A stretch of DNA of 64,000 nucleotides. Origin: Pyrus communis (lineage: Eukaryota; Streptophyta; Magnoliopsida; Rosales; Rosaceae). Numbering within the stretch: the first letter of the stretch is position 1; each line of letters starts with the position of its first letter. This document shows positions 1 to 12,197 of the stretch, one piece after another. Under the pieces are notes generated by a model. It made no database searches. It was not told where the DNA came from and worked only from the letters and a program-made list of their open reading frames with translations. A program made the position numbers and the translations under genes. The stretch covers positions 3,456,150-3,520,149 of the forward strand of contig NC_084815.1 in assembly GCF_963583255.1 (NCBI RefSeq). The letters are read 5' to 3'.

Positions 1-399
1 TTAATTAGTAAAGATTAGAATTGACGTAGATGTCCAACTCAGTTGCCACATAAGGTGGTAGTAGAAATATGGTAAAAATAATTGGTAAGCCTAGCATTAC
101 TCTTTTAATATAGTTATAAATACATGCAATGTAATATATCAATGTGCAAATACATGAAGTTTGATGGGGTTTGGCTTTATTTCCTAAGCCTAAAACATAT
201 TATAATCCCTACAAATTTATCAAACTCCTTAACTTTTAAATTAAAATCATAATTGACTGCACATAAAGTTTTATAGACTACTTTAAAATCTAATTGATTG
301 AATACCCTCATATTTCTCTGGAATTTATGAACTCCTTTAGAATCTCAATTGAATAGCCATATGGACTTCCATAGATTCATTTAAAATCTTGATGATAGG

Positions 400-850
400 G
401 TGGCTGAAGGTCAACTTTGACAAGGCTTTTGACGAGCGACATGATCAGGGTGAGATTGGAGTGGTGGTCCTTTTGTGGCAGCAATAACATTGAACGCTGA
501 AGGGATCAAATCCCTGACGTCGGTAGAGTGCATGACTACTCATGAGGTTGCTACCTTTGCGCAATTGTGGGTCGGTTCGTAGGTGGAACTAGAAGGAGAC
601 GTTTAAATGGTGGTTGCAGCTTTCCAACGAGATTCCACAACAAACATGGGTCAGTTTGGACATGTTCTAAATGATACTCGTCTGATGTTGAAGAACTTTT
701 CTTAAGGGGAATGTCTCGTTTATCAATCTCAAGGCCAACAATGTTGCACATTGCTTTGCAAGATATAGCTTGATAGTAACTAATCATTTGATGTGGTTTG
801 AATAACCGCCAGATTTTATCTTAGATTCTTTATTTGAGGATAGCAACTCC
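400..850 (+). mobile_element. RNase H-like domain remnant of a retroelement
   Basis: Plus-strand translation from about 401 gives WLKVNFDKAFDE followed by GEIGVVV, the start of the RNase H-like (RVT_3) domain found at the C-terminus of many plant LINE polyproteins. A later segment near 705-840 reads INLKANNVAHCFARYSL and PPDFILDSLFED, matching the end of that domain. Stops and frame changes separate the pieces, so it is dead. No poly(A) tail or target duplication was identified. The remnant could also come from a host-encoded RNase H-like gene. Confidence 0.6.
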
Positions 851-1620
851 ATCTTGTAATTTGGTGCAGGACGCTCTTTTTCCCTTAGACCGGGTTGAAA
901 TCCCCAACAAGGTTTTTATTGAGGCCCTTAAGAGCATCTCCAAAGGAGGCGTCAAATATTGAGCACCAAATTTTAATTTGATGATCTACATGGTAGTTTG
1001 ACATCATGGTAAAATTACGTCTCCAACCAATATGTCTAATATACTATTTTGTATTTTAATATATTAATTTTTCAAATCATAATAAGTGCTAAAAGAAATA
1101 TAAATAGCTACACTTAGACCAAGCATTTAATGCAAGGCTAGTCCATAAGTTGAAAAAAAAAAAAAAAAAAAAAAACCAAAATAATTATTTGCCATATGAA
1201 TTTTGTGGCAGCACTTTTGACACATCCCACCAAGCCTTCAATCCACATCAACTTTTGGGTGATGGGTTGGAATGAAATGAAATGTCATTTTTCACAGTTA
1301 CACATCATCGGTTGAAGATGCTCTAACATGCACCATATTCTTAGCATTGGACGCATTCCCTCATTATTAGTGAATATCGTACTTTTTTCTCAAAAAAAAA
1401 ATTCTTGATTACACAACATTTAGTGAACTTTAAAACTAAATCTTGATTACACAACATTTTGTAAAACTCTTTTAAAACTATTTAAACTCCAAATTGAATA
1501 CACAACATTTAGTGAACTTTATTATGTGCTAACTTGAGAGAAATCCTTCAAAATCTCAAGGGAGAGTGGATTATGAAATTCCTCCAAATCATCAAAATCC
1601 TATAAAATCAAATTCTTATT
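851..1620. other. AT-rich intergenic DNA, no gene seen
   Basis: No coding pattern is visible. A poly(A) run lies at about 1153-1174. Between 1400 and 1520 a short phrase containing ATTACACAACATTT recurs three times as an imperfect local direct repeat. Confidence 0.5.
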
Positions 1621-1624
1621 TAGC

Positions 1625-1715
1625 AAATGACGCTTTACTACAATGGCATAAAGCAATCATGCCCATGCACCTTAGTGCAGGTTCGATTCCCACTGTTTCT
1701 TTCTGCCTAACAACT
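1625..1715 (+). repeat. possible tRNA-derived SINE fragment
   Basis: The segment carries GGTTCGATTCCC, a perfect RNA polymerase III B-box, about 45 bases after an A-box-like TACAATGGCATAAAGC. It does not fold as a full tRNA, and a 3' tail is not clear, so a SINE head is the most likely reading. Confidence 0.4.
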
Positions 1716-1880
1716 AATTAATTAACCCATTAACCCTAACATTCTACTAAAAATCATCATTTAATACACTTAAAACTTTTATAGGCTCCCTTAAAATCTT
1801 AATTGAATACAGCTAGATTTTATGAACTTTTATGAACTCCTTTGAAATTCTAATTGAATACCTCTTGCCTTTTAAGATAC

Positions 1881-1979
1881 TTTTTTTTTTTTTACCAAAC
1901 AATATTGTCTACACTAAGGGAAAGGGTGTGGTTAAGCCTCATAATAGGCTCACAATAATTTGGTTCAAATTTACCTTTA
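1881..1979 (-). mobile_element. SINE, 5'-truncated copy
   Basis: On the minus strand this reads as the 3' half of the SINE family seen at 2452, 36344 and 41081, ending in a poly(A) tail (plus-strand T run 1881-1893). Flanks CTTTTAAGATA and CTTTTTAAGATA look like a target-site duplication. It sits inside unit a of the 225-bp repeat. Confidence 0.65.
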
Positions 1980-2451
1980 CTTTTTAAGATAAATTTAAAT
2001 GATCATAAATACTCTTGGATTTTAAACTTTTTTTATATTCTTCAAAATCCCAATTGAATACACTCCTAGAAAATACAACTTTTGTTTTAAATTAAATCTT
2101 TATTTAACACACTTAGACTTTTATAAACTCATTTAAAATTCTAATTAAATACAGCTAGATTTTATGAATTTTTATGAGCTACTTTGAAATTTTAATTGAA
2201 TATCTCTTGTCATTTAAGATACATTTAAATCCTCATAAATACTCTTAGATTTTTAAACCTTTTTCAAAATTCTTCAAAATAAACTCCTAAAAAAATCTTT
2301 TATTTTAAATTTAAATCCTTATTTAATACATGTGAACCTTTTATAGACTCCTATAAAATCCTAATTGAATACCGCCGGATTTTATGACTTTTATGAGCTC
2401 CTTTAACATTCTAATTGAATATCTCTTGCTTTGAAGATACTCTAAAATCTT

Positions 2452-2617
2452 CTGTCACTTAGTACTACGGTCTAGTAGTATTCCTCTTCACTTGTAAGTG
2501 AGAGTTCTTAGGTTTGAATCTCGCTAAAGGCGAATTTGAATCATGTTATTGCTAGTCCATTGTGAGGCTAAGCCCACCCCATTCTCTTAGGGTAAATAAT
2601 ATCATTTCTAAAAAACA
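2452..2617 (+). mobile_element. tRNA-derived SINE, near full length
   Basis: It begins near CACTTAGTACTACGG, has an A-box-like GTCTAGTAGTATTCC and a B-box-like GGTTTGAATCTCG, and ends with a short A run after ATATCATTTCT. Flanks ACTCTAAAATC and ACTCAAATC resemble a target-site duplication. It sits inside unit c of the 225-bp repeat. Confidence 0.7.
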
Positions 2618-2934
2618 CTCAAATCCTCATAAATACTCCAATATTTTTTAAACTCTTTAAAAATTCTTCAAAACCTCAATTGAATACACTTCTAAAAACA
2701 CAACGTTTACTTTTTATTTTTTTATATATTACATTTTTTTAACATGAATATTACTGAATATTCAGCGATATGGTGAATTGTAGTAAAGGTATTTCCTAGT
2801 GGCCTGGTAAACAAATTTGATGAGTGGTAAGCCTAATATTTGTTGAAAAGTAAAACTAGGTAGGCCACTTTGAATGGACAAGTTTTTCAGTTCTTTAATT
2901 GGATTGTAACAAGTTTTCTAATCTATGTGATGAT

Positions 2935-5900
2935 AGTTGCAAGTTTCCAGGCAACTGTAGACTGCTTTTTAGATTTTCATGAGATCGGATTATCTCCCAA
3001 CTAAATCACAAAACCAGTTATTGATCTTCGAGTGTTATTATCAATTGCCCAATCTGAGTCTGAGTAAGCAGTTAGACTGAAAGGGCAGTACCTTGTTGTT
3101 CAAGCAATTGTGTATGTGGTTTTGATGGTGTGGTGGTTGGTTTACATGTCTCCATAGCTGCATTTTTCAATAGATATCTTGCATACTTCTATTGATTGAT
3201 GAATAAAGAACCATCTTCCTTGTATTATATATGTAATCCTAGAAAGAATGTTAATTTTCCCATATCTTTAAGATCAAATACTCCTGCAAGATCACTAATA
3301 ACTTCTTGAACTTTTGTGGGATTAGAACCAGTGACTATGATATCATCTACATATAGTAGAAGAAGAATAATATCCTCATCATCCACTTTAACAAATAGGC
3401 TAGTATTAGATAAAGAGACTTTAAAACGAAAAGAAGGCATATAACTCGTGAATTTTGAATTCCAAGCTCTTGGTGCTTGCTTCAAGCCATAAAGAGATTT
3501 GATAAGTTTACACACATAACTTGGACAAGTAAGATCCACAAACCCTAGAGGCTGCTTCATATAGACTTCTTCCTCAAGATCACCATGTAAAAATGCATTT
3601 TTAGCATCCAATTGTCTCATATTCCATCCATATTGGACAGCTAAAGCTAAGACAATTCTTACAGAAGTGTGTCACACAATCGGACTGAAAGTCTCAAAGT
3701 AATCCAAACCTTGTTCCTGAGTGAAACCTTGGGTTATTAACCTAGCCTTGTATCTGGACACTGATCCATCAGGATGCTTCTTAACTTTGTATACCCATTT
3801 ACTCCCTACAATAGTTCTGTTAGGTGGAGGTGGAACCAAAACTCATGTCCCTTGTGTCTTCAATGCATCATACTCTTCTTACATAGCCAATTTCCATTCA
3901 ACTTTAGAAGATGCAACTTTGAATGTCTTAGGTTCCTCAACTTCTGTTATATCAGCTAGAAAGGAAAAAAAACCCTATAGATTGTACCAGCGAATTCACT
4001 TGGACAAGAATCAACTGAGTTAGCATCAAATAATTGTAGTGAACTCAATTCAGGTAAAGCAGCTAGATAAGTTGCATAATTCTTTCTTGAAATTGCACAT
4101 GTTTGTAGCTTAGTTTGCATTCCATGATGTCTTTGTTGTTGAACAGGTGAGACAGAGATATCAGTACCAGAAGACATTTCAGAGATAGGTAATATTACCT
4201 GAAGTTGTGCTGAATCGAGGACATGAAGTAAATGAGGTGTGAGTGGTGTATCACTAGAAGCTCAAAGAGTGGAATCATGCTTTGCTGTTGATGCAGAACC
4301 AGAACTCTAAAGCTGGGGTGTATTACTAGCATGTGTGCATGAACTGGAAGATGATATCTCAACCTCTGACGTATCATACGCAAAATGATTTGTTGCAGTT
4401 GTATTATTAGTCCCGGATGTAGAACTTGTATGATTTATCCGGATCGGAAATGATACAATCACAGAATTAAGTAGGAGTACATGGTTTCCTCACAAATTGA
4501 TCCCTTATCTGAGACATTCCTGATTTTGCAGGAAAAAATGACTCTTCAAAAACATGTCTTGATGTAATACATTTCCTAGACTATGTATCATAACAAATAA
4601 CTCTCTTATACCCCATTGCATAGCCTAGAAAAATGTACATCTTTGATCTTAACTGCAACTTATTAGTATTATAGGGTCTTATCCAAGGGAACACTAATGA
4701 CCCAAAAATTATGAGGGATTGTAAGTCAAGTACCTTTTTATATAGAAGAAAGTATGGAGAGCTAAAGGACAAGATTTTACATGGCATCTTGTTTATCAGA
4801 AAAACTGCATGAGCACATGCAAAGTACCAGAACTCCCTATTTAAACCAGCAACATGTAATAAAGTACTTGCAGTATCCACAATATGTCTATGCTTCCTCT
4901 CAGATATGCCATTTTGTTGAGGAGTGTAGGGACATGAAATGAATTGCATAATACCCTTTGTAGCCAAAATGATGCAAATCTCTTGCGAGTATATTCTCCT
5001 CTACCATCTGTTTGCAATCCTTTAATTGACATCCCAAACTGAGTTTGAATCAAAGTGTAGAATTTGACAAAGATTTCATATACATCAGGTTTATTGCACA
5101 TGGAAAATATCGAACTAAATCTTGTATATTCATCAACAAACAGTACATAGTATCAGTATCCTTCTAAGGATTTTACAGGTATTGGACCACAAATGTCACT
5201 ATGAACTTTCTCAAAATGAACATCTGTCATTTCTAACAGGAAAAGGTAACCTAGACATCTTTCCTTGAATACAAGAAATACAAATAGTATGCATATCATC
5301 TAACTTGTATACAACTCTAGACTCTTTTTGCATAACACTCATGGTATCATTAGCAGGATGTCCCAACCTTTGGTGCCAAATACTGGATTTCACCATTTTT
5401 CCCAAGTAAGTAACTGGACCTCTTGCAATAGACTGTAACCCTTTTGTCTTCTACAGAACAGGTATCTGAAATAACTCTTCTAGTTTACTATTTCCATGTC
5501 TTCTTGTCCTACACAAAAAATTCACATTTATTGCATATAACCATCTATTATTATCTGCACATAATTGTTTAACGGAAAGTAAACTTCTGCCAATATTTGG
5601 AATATGAAGTACTTTACTAAGAATAAGTGAATGATTATTGGTTTGAATAGTAGTAGAACCAATATTTTGAATTGCTAAACTAGAACCATTACCAATGGTT
5701 ATATTCTCAGAACCTTGAAAATGAATAACTTGACTTAATGAAGTGACATCTGCAGTCATATGGTGAGAAGCACCTGAGTCTACAATCCACGAGTCCTGAG
5801 GTAGCACTTGGGTTGTTTGTTGTGCTTGCATGGCAGAGAAAGATGATGGTGGTGGCTAACCTTGAAAGGCATAATTCCCTCTATGAAAACAGTTTAGTGC

Positions 5901-7154
5901 AGAATGCCCCCTTCTTCCACAAATCTGACACTCCATAAGAAAACCAGCAGAAGGATTATTTGTGTTTCTGTGAAAACAGTTCACAGCTGTGTGACCTTTT
6001 TTATTACAGATCTGACATTCAACAACAACATATGTTCTTGTTTCTATATTGCCTATCCATGAAGTAGTTCCATTATGTGCTTGTTTAGACCATGTAGAAT
6101 AAGAATTGTTGCTGTCATAGGTATACCACCTTCCTCTGAAGTTATTACTCCTGTAATTGTTGTTGTGATGCTTGAATTGATTACCATTGTTAAACCTGGA
6201 ACCAAAATTCTGAAATTTGAACCTTTGCTGATGTCCTGAGTTAGACCACCCCACAAAATCATAGCCATAAATGTCAAGAAATCCTGAACCAAATGACCGA
6301 GGCTCAAAAGAAGCAGTTCCTTGACCATGAGGGCTAGAAAAAGAATTATGTGGTTGATGAAGGATTGTACCCTCTGTAGTAGCTGATATATGACCAGAAT
6401 TAGAAGAAGATGCCCCATGTAAAGATCCAGATCCTTGACCATATGTAAGAAAACTCGAACCAGAAATCTGACCAGAATTAGGACCTTGCATTAAAAGAGC
6501 AAACATATTTTGAGACAACATATTCATTTCCCCTTCAATTTCTTTTTCAGTACCAAGTAATTGTGCCTGGAATTCTCTCAGAGTAATCGAAGACTTTCTA
6601 GCCAAGATAACAGTCTTAATAACAACATACTTTTTAGGTAACCCTGCTAACTCAGCAATCATTATATCATTATCAGAAATTGTTTCCCCTGCAGCAATCA
6701 ACTGATCCCTAATATTCTTCAATCTCAACTAATGCTTATCAATACTATATGTGCCTTTTTGCATTGTATGCAATTCTGTCTTTAAATGATTAATTCTGGA
6801 CTTTGAAACAGACGCATATCTTTCAACAAGATTTGTCCATGCTTCAAAAACGGTCTTACAACCAAGAACATATTCCATCGCTTCATCTATTAAAGTAGCA
6901 AGTAACAAACTGATAAGGGCTAAATCAGTAGATTCCCATTCAAGAAATTCTGCAGAAACTTCCTTCGTGATCCCATTTTCTTGACTTACAACATATCTTG
7001 ATGGACACACAACCGTACCATCAAAATGACCAAAAAGTTTATACCCTCTTAGCACAAACTGAAATTGAAACACCCATTTGGTGAAATTGTCATCCCTGAG
7101 TTTTATAGTCAACATACCCAACAAATTCTCTATTTTAAATGAAGAGGACGCCAT
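2935..7154 (-). mobile_element. Ty1/Copia retrotransposon relic (gag-pol)
   Basis: On the minus strand the order is Copia-type. The gag start is the ATG at 7152-7154, with DDNFTKWVFQFQFVL. Two CCHC zinc knuckles (CQIC..GH....C, about 5890-6025) follow, then the protease motif WIVDSGASHHMTAD (about 5780). Next is the pre-integrase motif WHQRLGHPAND (about 5385), and integrase with LQTDGRGEY and PYTPQQNGISERKH (about 4900-5030). Reverse transcriptase has QLDAKNAFLHGDLEEEVYMKQP, LYGLKQAPRAW and the catalytic LLYVDDIIVTG (about 3340-3620). RNase H survives only as fragments such as AYSDSDWAIDNN (about 3060). Stops and frameshifts break integrase and reverse transcriptase, and part of the connection region is deleted. 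I found neither LTR nor a primer-binding site, so both ends are truncated or too diverged to see. Confidence 0.88.
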
Positions 7155-7710
7155 TGATAAGTACTCAACATAAATCACAACAGAATACACTAATCCCAAA
7201 GATTGATACTCCAAGAAAGATACAAATCTCAGCAAAAATCCCCTTCTGAAATCTTAATTCATAATCTTTAGAGACTAATACTCCAAGATTCACAGAAAGA
7301 ATGACATTTTCTGTCGTCGCATCCACAAATCGTAATCTTGAATCAAGAAATCCAACTCCTAGAGAATAAAACTTCGAGATCTACACAGAAAGAATGACAC
7401 TTCCTGTCTTCATCTCTACAAATCGTAATCTTCAAATAATGCCATGTGACATTTCTGTTATTAAAACAGAACATGAATACGAAATATGGGGTAGAAATGT
7501 AATTTCATACAACCAAATTTTGTTGTTTTTTTTTTTCAAAACCTCACCTACATGTAATCCTATCATATCTCTAATTAAAAAATTGAAAAAATGAAAAATA
7601 AAAATAAAAAAACACTTCCCACTCCCACATTCTCTATCATTCTCTTCCTTTCTCCTTCTATTTCAAAAACAAAAATAAAAAATTTTCTCACACACTTGTG
7701 TGCCCATATG
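7155..7710. other. Copia upstream/leader region, no gene
   Basis: This lies upstream of the Copia gag on the minus strand. It contains an imperfect direct duplication of about 48 bases (about 7290-7338 and 7385-7433, both running from CACAGAAAGAATGACA to CAAATCGTAATCTT). It may be leader or LTR-derived sequence, but LTR boundaries could not be placed. A/T-rich simple sequence follows from 7500 to 7700. Confidence 0.4.
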
Positions 7711-7715
7711 CTAGT

Positions 7716-8063
7716 TTATTTAATTAAAACACTGAAAAAAAGAAAAAAAAAACCTATCAAACCCCAACCCAAATCTACGTCGGGGCCATTAATTGGTACT
7801 CGAATTGAAACCAACAGAACAATCGGGTTGGATTTGAGTGTCGAAGAGTCGTAAATGGGGTAAGATTTTTGCGTGTTGGAGAGAACGGCGGCCATAGTGG
7901 AGAGAGCAACGTAGGTAGTAAGGAGGATAGAGATGAAGATGCCGGTGGTGCTGGGTTTATGAGAAGGGGAGGAAGATGGGATTGGAGAGGCGGAGTAGTC
8001 GGGTGTGAAAGAAAGCAGCACTGTCGCTGGGTTTGATAAGTCTTCGCCATGGGTTGGGACCAT
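7716..8063 (-). CDS. possible small membrane protein or gene fragment, unknown
   Basis: A minus-strand reading frame of 115 codons starts at an ATG at 8061-8063. It has a proline/serine-rich N-terminal half (about residues 15-40) and one hydrophobic helix of about 22 residues (ISILLTTYVALSTMAAVL, about residues 45-67). YPIYDSSTLKSNP follows. The codon pattern looks gene-like, but the last 25 residues run into A/T-rich sequence and may be intron read-through. An overlapping minus frame (7775-8173) covers the same DNA and is less convincing. I recognise no family. Confidence 0.28.
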   Translation of the reverse strand: MVPTHGEDLSNPATVLLSFTPDYSASPIPSSSPSHKPSTTGIFISILLTTYVALSTMAAVLSNTQKSYPIYDSSTLKSNPIVLLVSIRVPINGPDVDLGWGLIGFFFLFFSVLIK

Positions 8064-8544
8064 AGTAGCTTCCTATTGTCTGCAAGTCTGAAATCATCTG
8101 ATTGATTCTGGTTTATGGGTTTGGTGTATTGAAGGATTTGGGATGTTGGTTTTGGTGGCAAGGTGTGTGACATGTGTTGAGAGAGAGAAAGTTACTTAGG
8201 TTTTGCTTTTTTATTTTTTATTTTATTTTTTTTAATTGAACTAAAATTCAGAATTATCGTAGGGAAAGGGATTCTCTCTATATCCCTCTCTCCTAATCCA
8301 CCAAATCAAGAAATCCAAGCTATTGAAATTTAATCGAACGACTACAAATAGGGGCCCATTTTAAAAGTTATAATAACTTCAGCAGTTAGATCAATTTTCA
8401 ATGGCACGGATTTCCTAATTTGGTGTCCTCTCGTATTAAATAGTCGTCAGATTAATTTAGTCAGTCTGCTTATTTAGTAGGTTATACACCTGCATAATAA
8501 ACCCTTCCAAAATGAGTAGATTATTAGTCTGGTTCCCTTCCGTC

Positions 8545-8747
8545 TCTCTCGCACTTCATTCTCCACAACACCTCCTCTCGCCGTCGTCATTCTTGCCATC
8601 ACCGTCAACGCCTACGGCCGCCACATCTTCCTCTGCTACAAGAGCCCCGAGGCTTAGCCCTCACGCGTCGAAGGCTCTGAGTCCGATCCACTGCCTAAGT
8701 TCTTTGCCTACGCTCTCAAAGCTCGCAAGAACGACATCACCGTTAAG
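8545..8747 (+). pseudogene. sucrase/ferredoxin-like (AIM32-type) gene fragment
   Basis: One plus frame reads AYGRHIFLCYKSPEA, a stop, then PSRVEGSESDPLPKFFAYAL and KARKNDITVK. This matches the conserved N-terminal thioredoxin-like ferredoxin block of plant sucrase/ferredoxin-like proteins, where the stop position is normally tryptophan (TGG to TAG). Homology is lost after the lysine at 8745-8747, and no other exons are nearby. It is a nonfunctional fragment about 180 bases from the hAT-like element that follows. Family assignment rests on recalled consensus. Confidence 0.6.
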
Positions 8748-9300
8748 ATCCCATCTTGCAACTCAATTCCCCTTCGGTTGTGTCGAAGACTCTTGCAGCT
8801 CAATTTCCCTTTCCCCCTTTTTTGTTTTCTAATAGTAATTAAGTTTCCTTATTTTTGGGTAATTTGGGATTCGTTTCAGATGTATAGAGGGGGAAAATTT
8901 GCTTGAATTGGTAAGGAGAAGGGAGTGAGTAGACCTGGCAAACGGGTCGTGTCTGTCGTGTTCGTGTCGTTTTCGTGTAACACCTGTTATCTTAACGGGT
9001 CGTGTCGTGTTACACCCGTTATCTTAACGGGTCCTTAACAGGTCGTGTCACTTTACCCAACGGGTAAAGTGACCCGACCCGTTATGACCCGTTATGACCC
9101 GTTAAGAAAAAAATATATTTTTTTTAAATTTGCACATACCACACATTGCGACATAAATATTACTTGAAAACATTAAAACATTTCTCGTTCAAGTACTATA
9201 TCTACACTCGAAAATGAAAGCCTAATAAAAAAAAAAATACATACACTACTAATCTATTACAAATATTAAATGTGCAAGGATAAAGAGTTTTTGTTTTTAA

Positions 9301-11703
9301 GATTGACTAACACTTAGAGTTTATTTATACTTTTATTAAGTATAACATAAGATTTTGTGGTATCCACTTGTGTAAATATTTTAAATTGAAGATCGAATTC
9401 ATTCATTGTATTCATATAGGGTCAAGGAATGTAGTTATAAAAAATCATCAAAATCGGAGTTAAAATAACCGTTAAATCGTGATTTTTCGTTTATAACCGT
9501 TGAAAAGCTTTGTCCCGTTACTTGATCTCTGAATGTTTTTTTTTTTGTGATTTTTTGCTGATGTGATCTCCAAGCATATACAAACAATTTTGACGGTTTG
9601 GATCGTTGAAATTAGTTTTGGAGAATTCGTAAAACGATAGATTGACTAACACTTAGAGTTTATTTATACTTTTATTAAGTATAACATAAGATTTTGTGGT
9701 ATCCACTTGTGTAAATATTTTAAATTGAAGATCGAATTCATTCATTGTATTCATATAGGGTCAAGGAATGTAGTTATAAAAAATCACCAAAATCGGAGTT
9801 AAAATAACCGTTAAATCGTGATTTTTCGTTTATAACCGTTGAAAAGCTTTGTCCCGTTACTTGATCTCTGAATGTTTTTTTTTTTGTGATTTTTTGCTGA
9901 TGTGATCTCCAAGCATATACAAACAATTTTGACGGTTTGGATCGTTGAAATTAGTTTTGGAGAATTCGTAAAACGATAGATTGACTAACACTTAGAGTTT
10001 ATTTATACTTTTATTAAGTATAACATAAGATTTTGTGGTATCCACTTGTGTAAATATTTTAAATTGAAGATCGAATTCATTCATTGTATTCATATAGGGT
10101 CAAGGAGTGTAGTTATAAAAATTCATCAAAATCGGAGTTAAAATAACCGTTAAATCGTGATTTTTCGTTTATAACCGTTGAAAAGCTTTGTCCCGTTACT
10201 TGATCTCTGAATGTTTTTTTTTTGTGATTTTTTGCTGATGTGATCTCCAAGCATATACAAACAATTTTGACGGTTTGGATCGTTGAAATTAGTTTTGGAG
10301 AATTCGTAAAACGATAGATTGACTAACACTTAGAGTTTATTTATACTTTTATTAAGTATAACATAAGATTTTGTGGTATCCACTTGTGTAAATATTTTAA
10401 ATTGAAGATCGAATTCATTCATTGTATTCATATAGGGTCAAGGAGTGTAGTTATAAAAAATCATCAAAATCGGAGTTAAAATAACCGTTAAATCGTGATT
10501 TTTCATTTATAACCGTTGAAAAGCTTTGTCCCGTTACTTGATCTCTGAATGTTTTTTTTTTTTGTGATTTTTTGCTGATGTGATCTCCAAGCATATACAA
10601 ACAATTTTGACGGTTTGGATCGTTGAAATTAGTTTTGGAGAATTCGTAAAACGATAGATTGACTAACACTTAGAGTTTATTTATACTTTTATTAAGTATA
10701 ACATAAGATTTTGTGGTATCCACTTGTGTAAATATTTTAAATTGAAGATCGAATTCATTCATTGTATTCATATAGGGTCAAGGAGTGTAGTTATAAAAAA
10801 TCATCAAAATCGGAGTTAAAATAACCGTTAAATCGTGATTTTTCGTTTATAACCGTTGAAAAGCTTTGTCCCGTTACTTGATCTCTGAATGTTTTTTTTT
10901 TGTGATTTTTTGCTGATGTGATCTCCAAGCATATACAAACAATTTTGACGGTTTGGATCGTTGAAATTAGTTTTGGAGAATTCGTAAAACGATAGATTGA
11001 CTAACACTTAGAGTTTATTTATACTTTTATTAAGTATAACATAAGATTTTGTGGTATCCACTTGTGTAAATATTTTAAATTGAAGATCGAATTCATTCAT
11101 TGTATTCATATAGGGTCAAGGAGTGTAGTTATAAAAAATCATCAAAATCGGAGTTAAAATAACCGTTAAATCGTGATTTTTCGTTTATAACCGTTGAAAA
11201 GCTTTGTCCCGTTACTTGATCTCTGAATGTGTTTTTTTTGTGATTTTTTGCTGATGTGATCTCCAAGCATATACAAACAATTTTGACGGTTTGGATCGTT
11301 GAAATTAGTTTTGGAGAATTCGTAAAACGATAGATTGACTAACACTTAGAGTTTATTTATACTTTTATTAAGTATAACATAAGATTTTGTGGTATCCACT
11401 TGTGTAAATATTTTAAATTAAAGATCGAATTCATTCATTGTATTCATATAGGGTCAAGGAGTGTAGTTATAAAAAATCATCAAAATCGGAGTTAAAATAA
11501 CCGTTAAATCGTGATTTTTCATTTATAACCGTTGAAAAGCTTTGTCCCGTTTACTTGATCTCTGAATGTTTTTTTTTTGTGATTTTTTGCTGATGTGATC
11601 TCCAAGCATATACAAACAATTTTGACGGTTTGGATCGTTGAAATTAGTTTTGGAGAATTCGTAAAACGATAGATTAACTAACACTTAGAGTTTATTTATA
11701 CTT
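9301..11703. repeat. tandem array: seven 339-bp units plus a partial
   Basis: Units begin with GATTGACTAACACTTAGAG at 9301, 9640, 9979, 10317, 10657, 10995 and 11333; a partial eighth begins at 11672 (GATTAACTAACACTTAG). Spacing is 338-340 bases, and the length differences lie mainly in a T-run after CTGAATG. Point differences between copies are few, so amplification or homogenisation is recent. Each unit contains TAACCGTT-type words and a short inverted stem around TACTTTTATTAAGTATA. The whole array lies within the hAT-like element. Confidence 0.95.
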
Positions 11704-12068
11704 AGATTCACCACTTCTATTAATTTTCATTTTTCCCTCTCTTTTTTGTTTCCTTTTCAACTTTTTCTTATCATTTTCACTTTTCCCTCCAACATCTTTC
11801 CCTAATTGAATTCCCTCACTTTTTTGTTTTATTTTCAACTTTTCTTAACATTTTCATTTTCCCTCCATTTTTTTTTTTCAAAAAGGGCGGCAAGTTGGCA
11901 AATGGCAATGGCAAGAAATTGATTATTGAAATTTGAGAATGGAAACAAATCACATATGAGTCCTGACGCATCAAATTTCAATGGATGCAAAATCATGCAA
12001 ATATGCAATGCATGATCATGCATATTAAATTATTAATTAATAATTATTATAGTTTTTATAAAATTTAA

Positions 12069-12197
12069 TATATATATATATATATATATAATTAGTATAG
12101 ATAGACTTAATATTTTGGGGGTATAATTATTATAGTATATATAATTATTATAATTATTATAAATTTTATAGTTAATTTAATATATATATATATATTT
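12069..12197. repeat. TA-rich microsatellite tract
   Basis: Two (TA)n blocks (about 12069-12090 and 12178-12196) lie in very AT-rich DNA inside the 3' part of the hAT-like element. Confidence 0.85.

Larger units (their letters stand above)
1743..2705. repeat. three decayed ~225-bp tandem repeat units
   Basis: Three consecutive units share phrases in the same order: TTTAATACACTT, a version of TTATAGACTC, AAAATCCTAATTGAATAC, GATTTTATGA, ATCTCTTG, AAGATAC, CTCATAAATACTC and TTCTTCAAAA. Unit a starts at about 1745, unit b at about 2076 and unit c at about 2298. Once the SINE insertions in units a and c are subtracted, each unit is about 220-230 bases. Looser matches at 230-400 and 1400-1620 suggest the array was once longer. 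Confidence 0.7.

Noticed and set aside
10451..10669. 72-codon frame in the 339-bp array
   Set aside because: It exists in only one of seven near-identical units, so it is chance.
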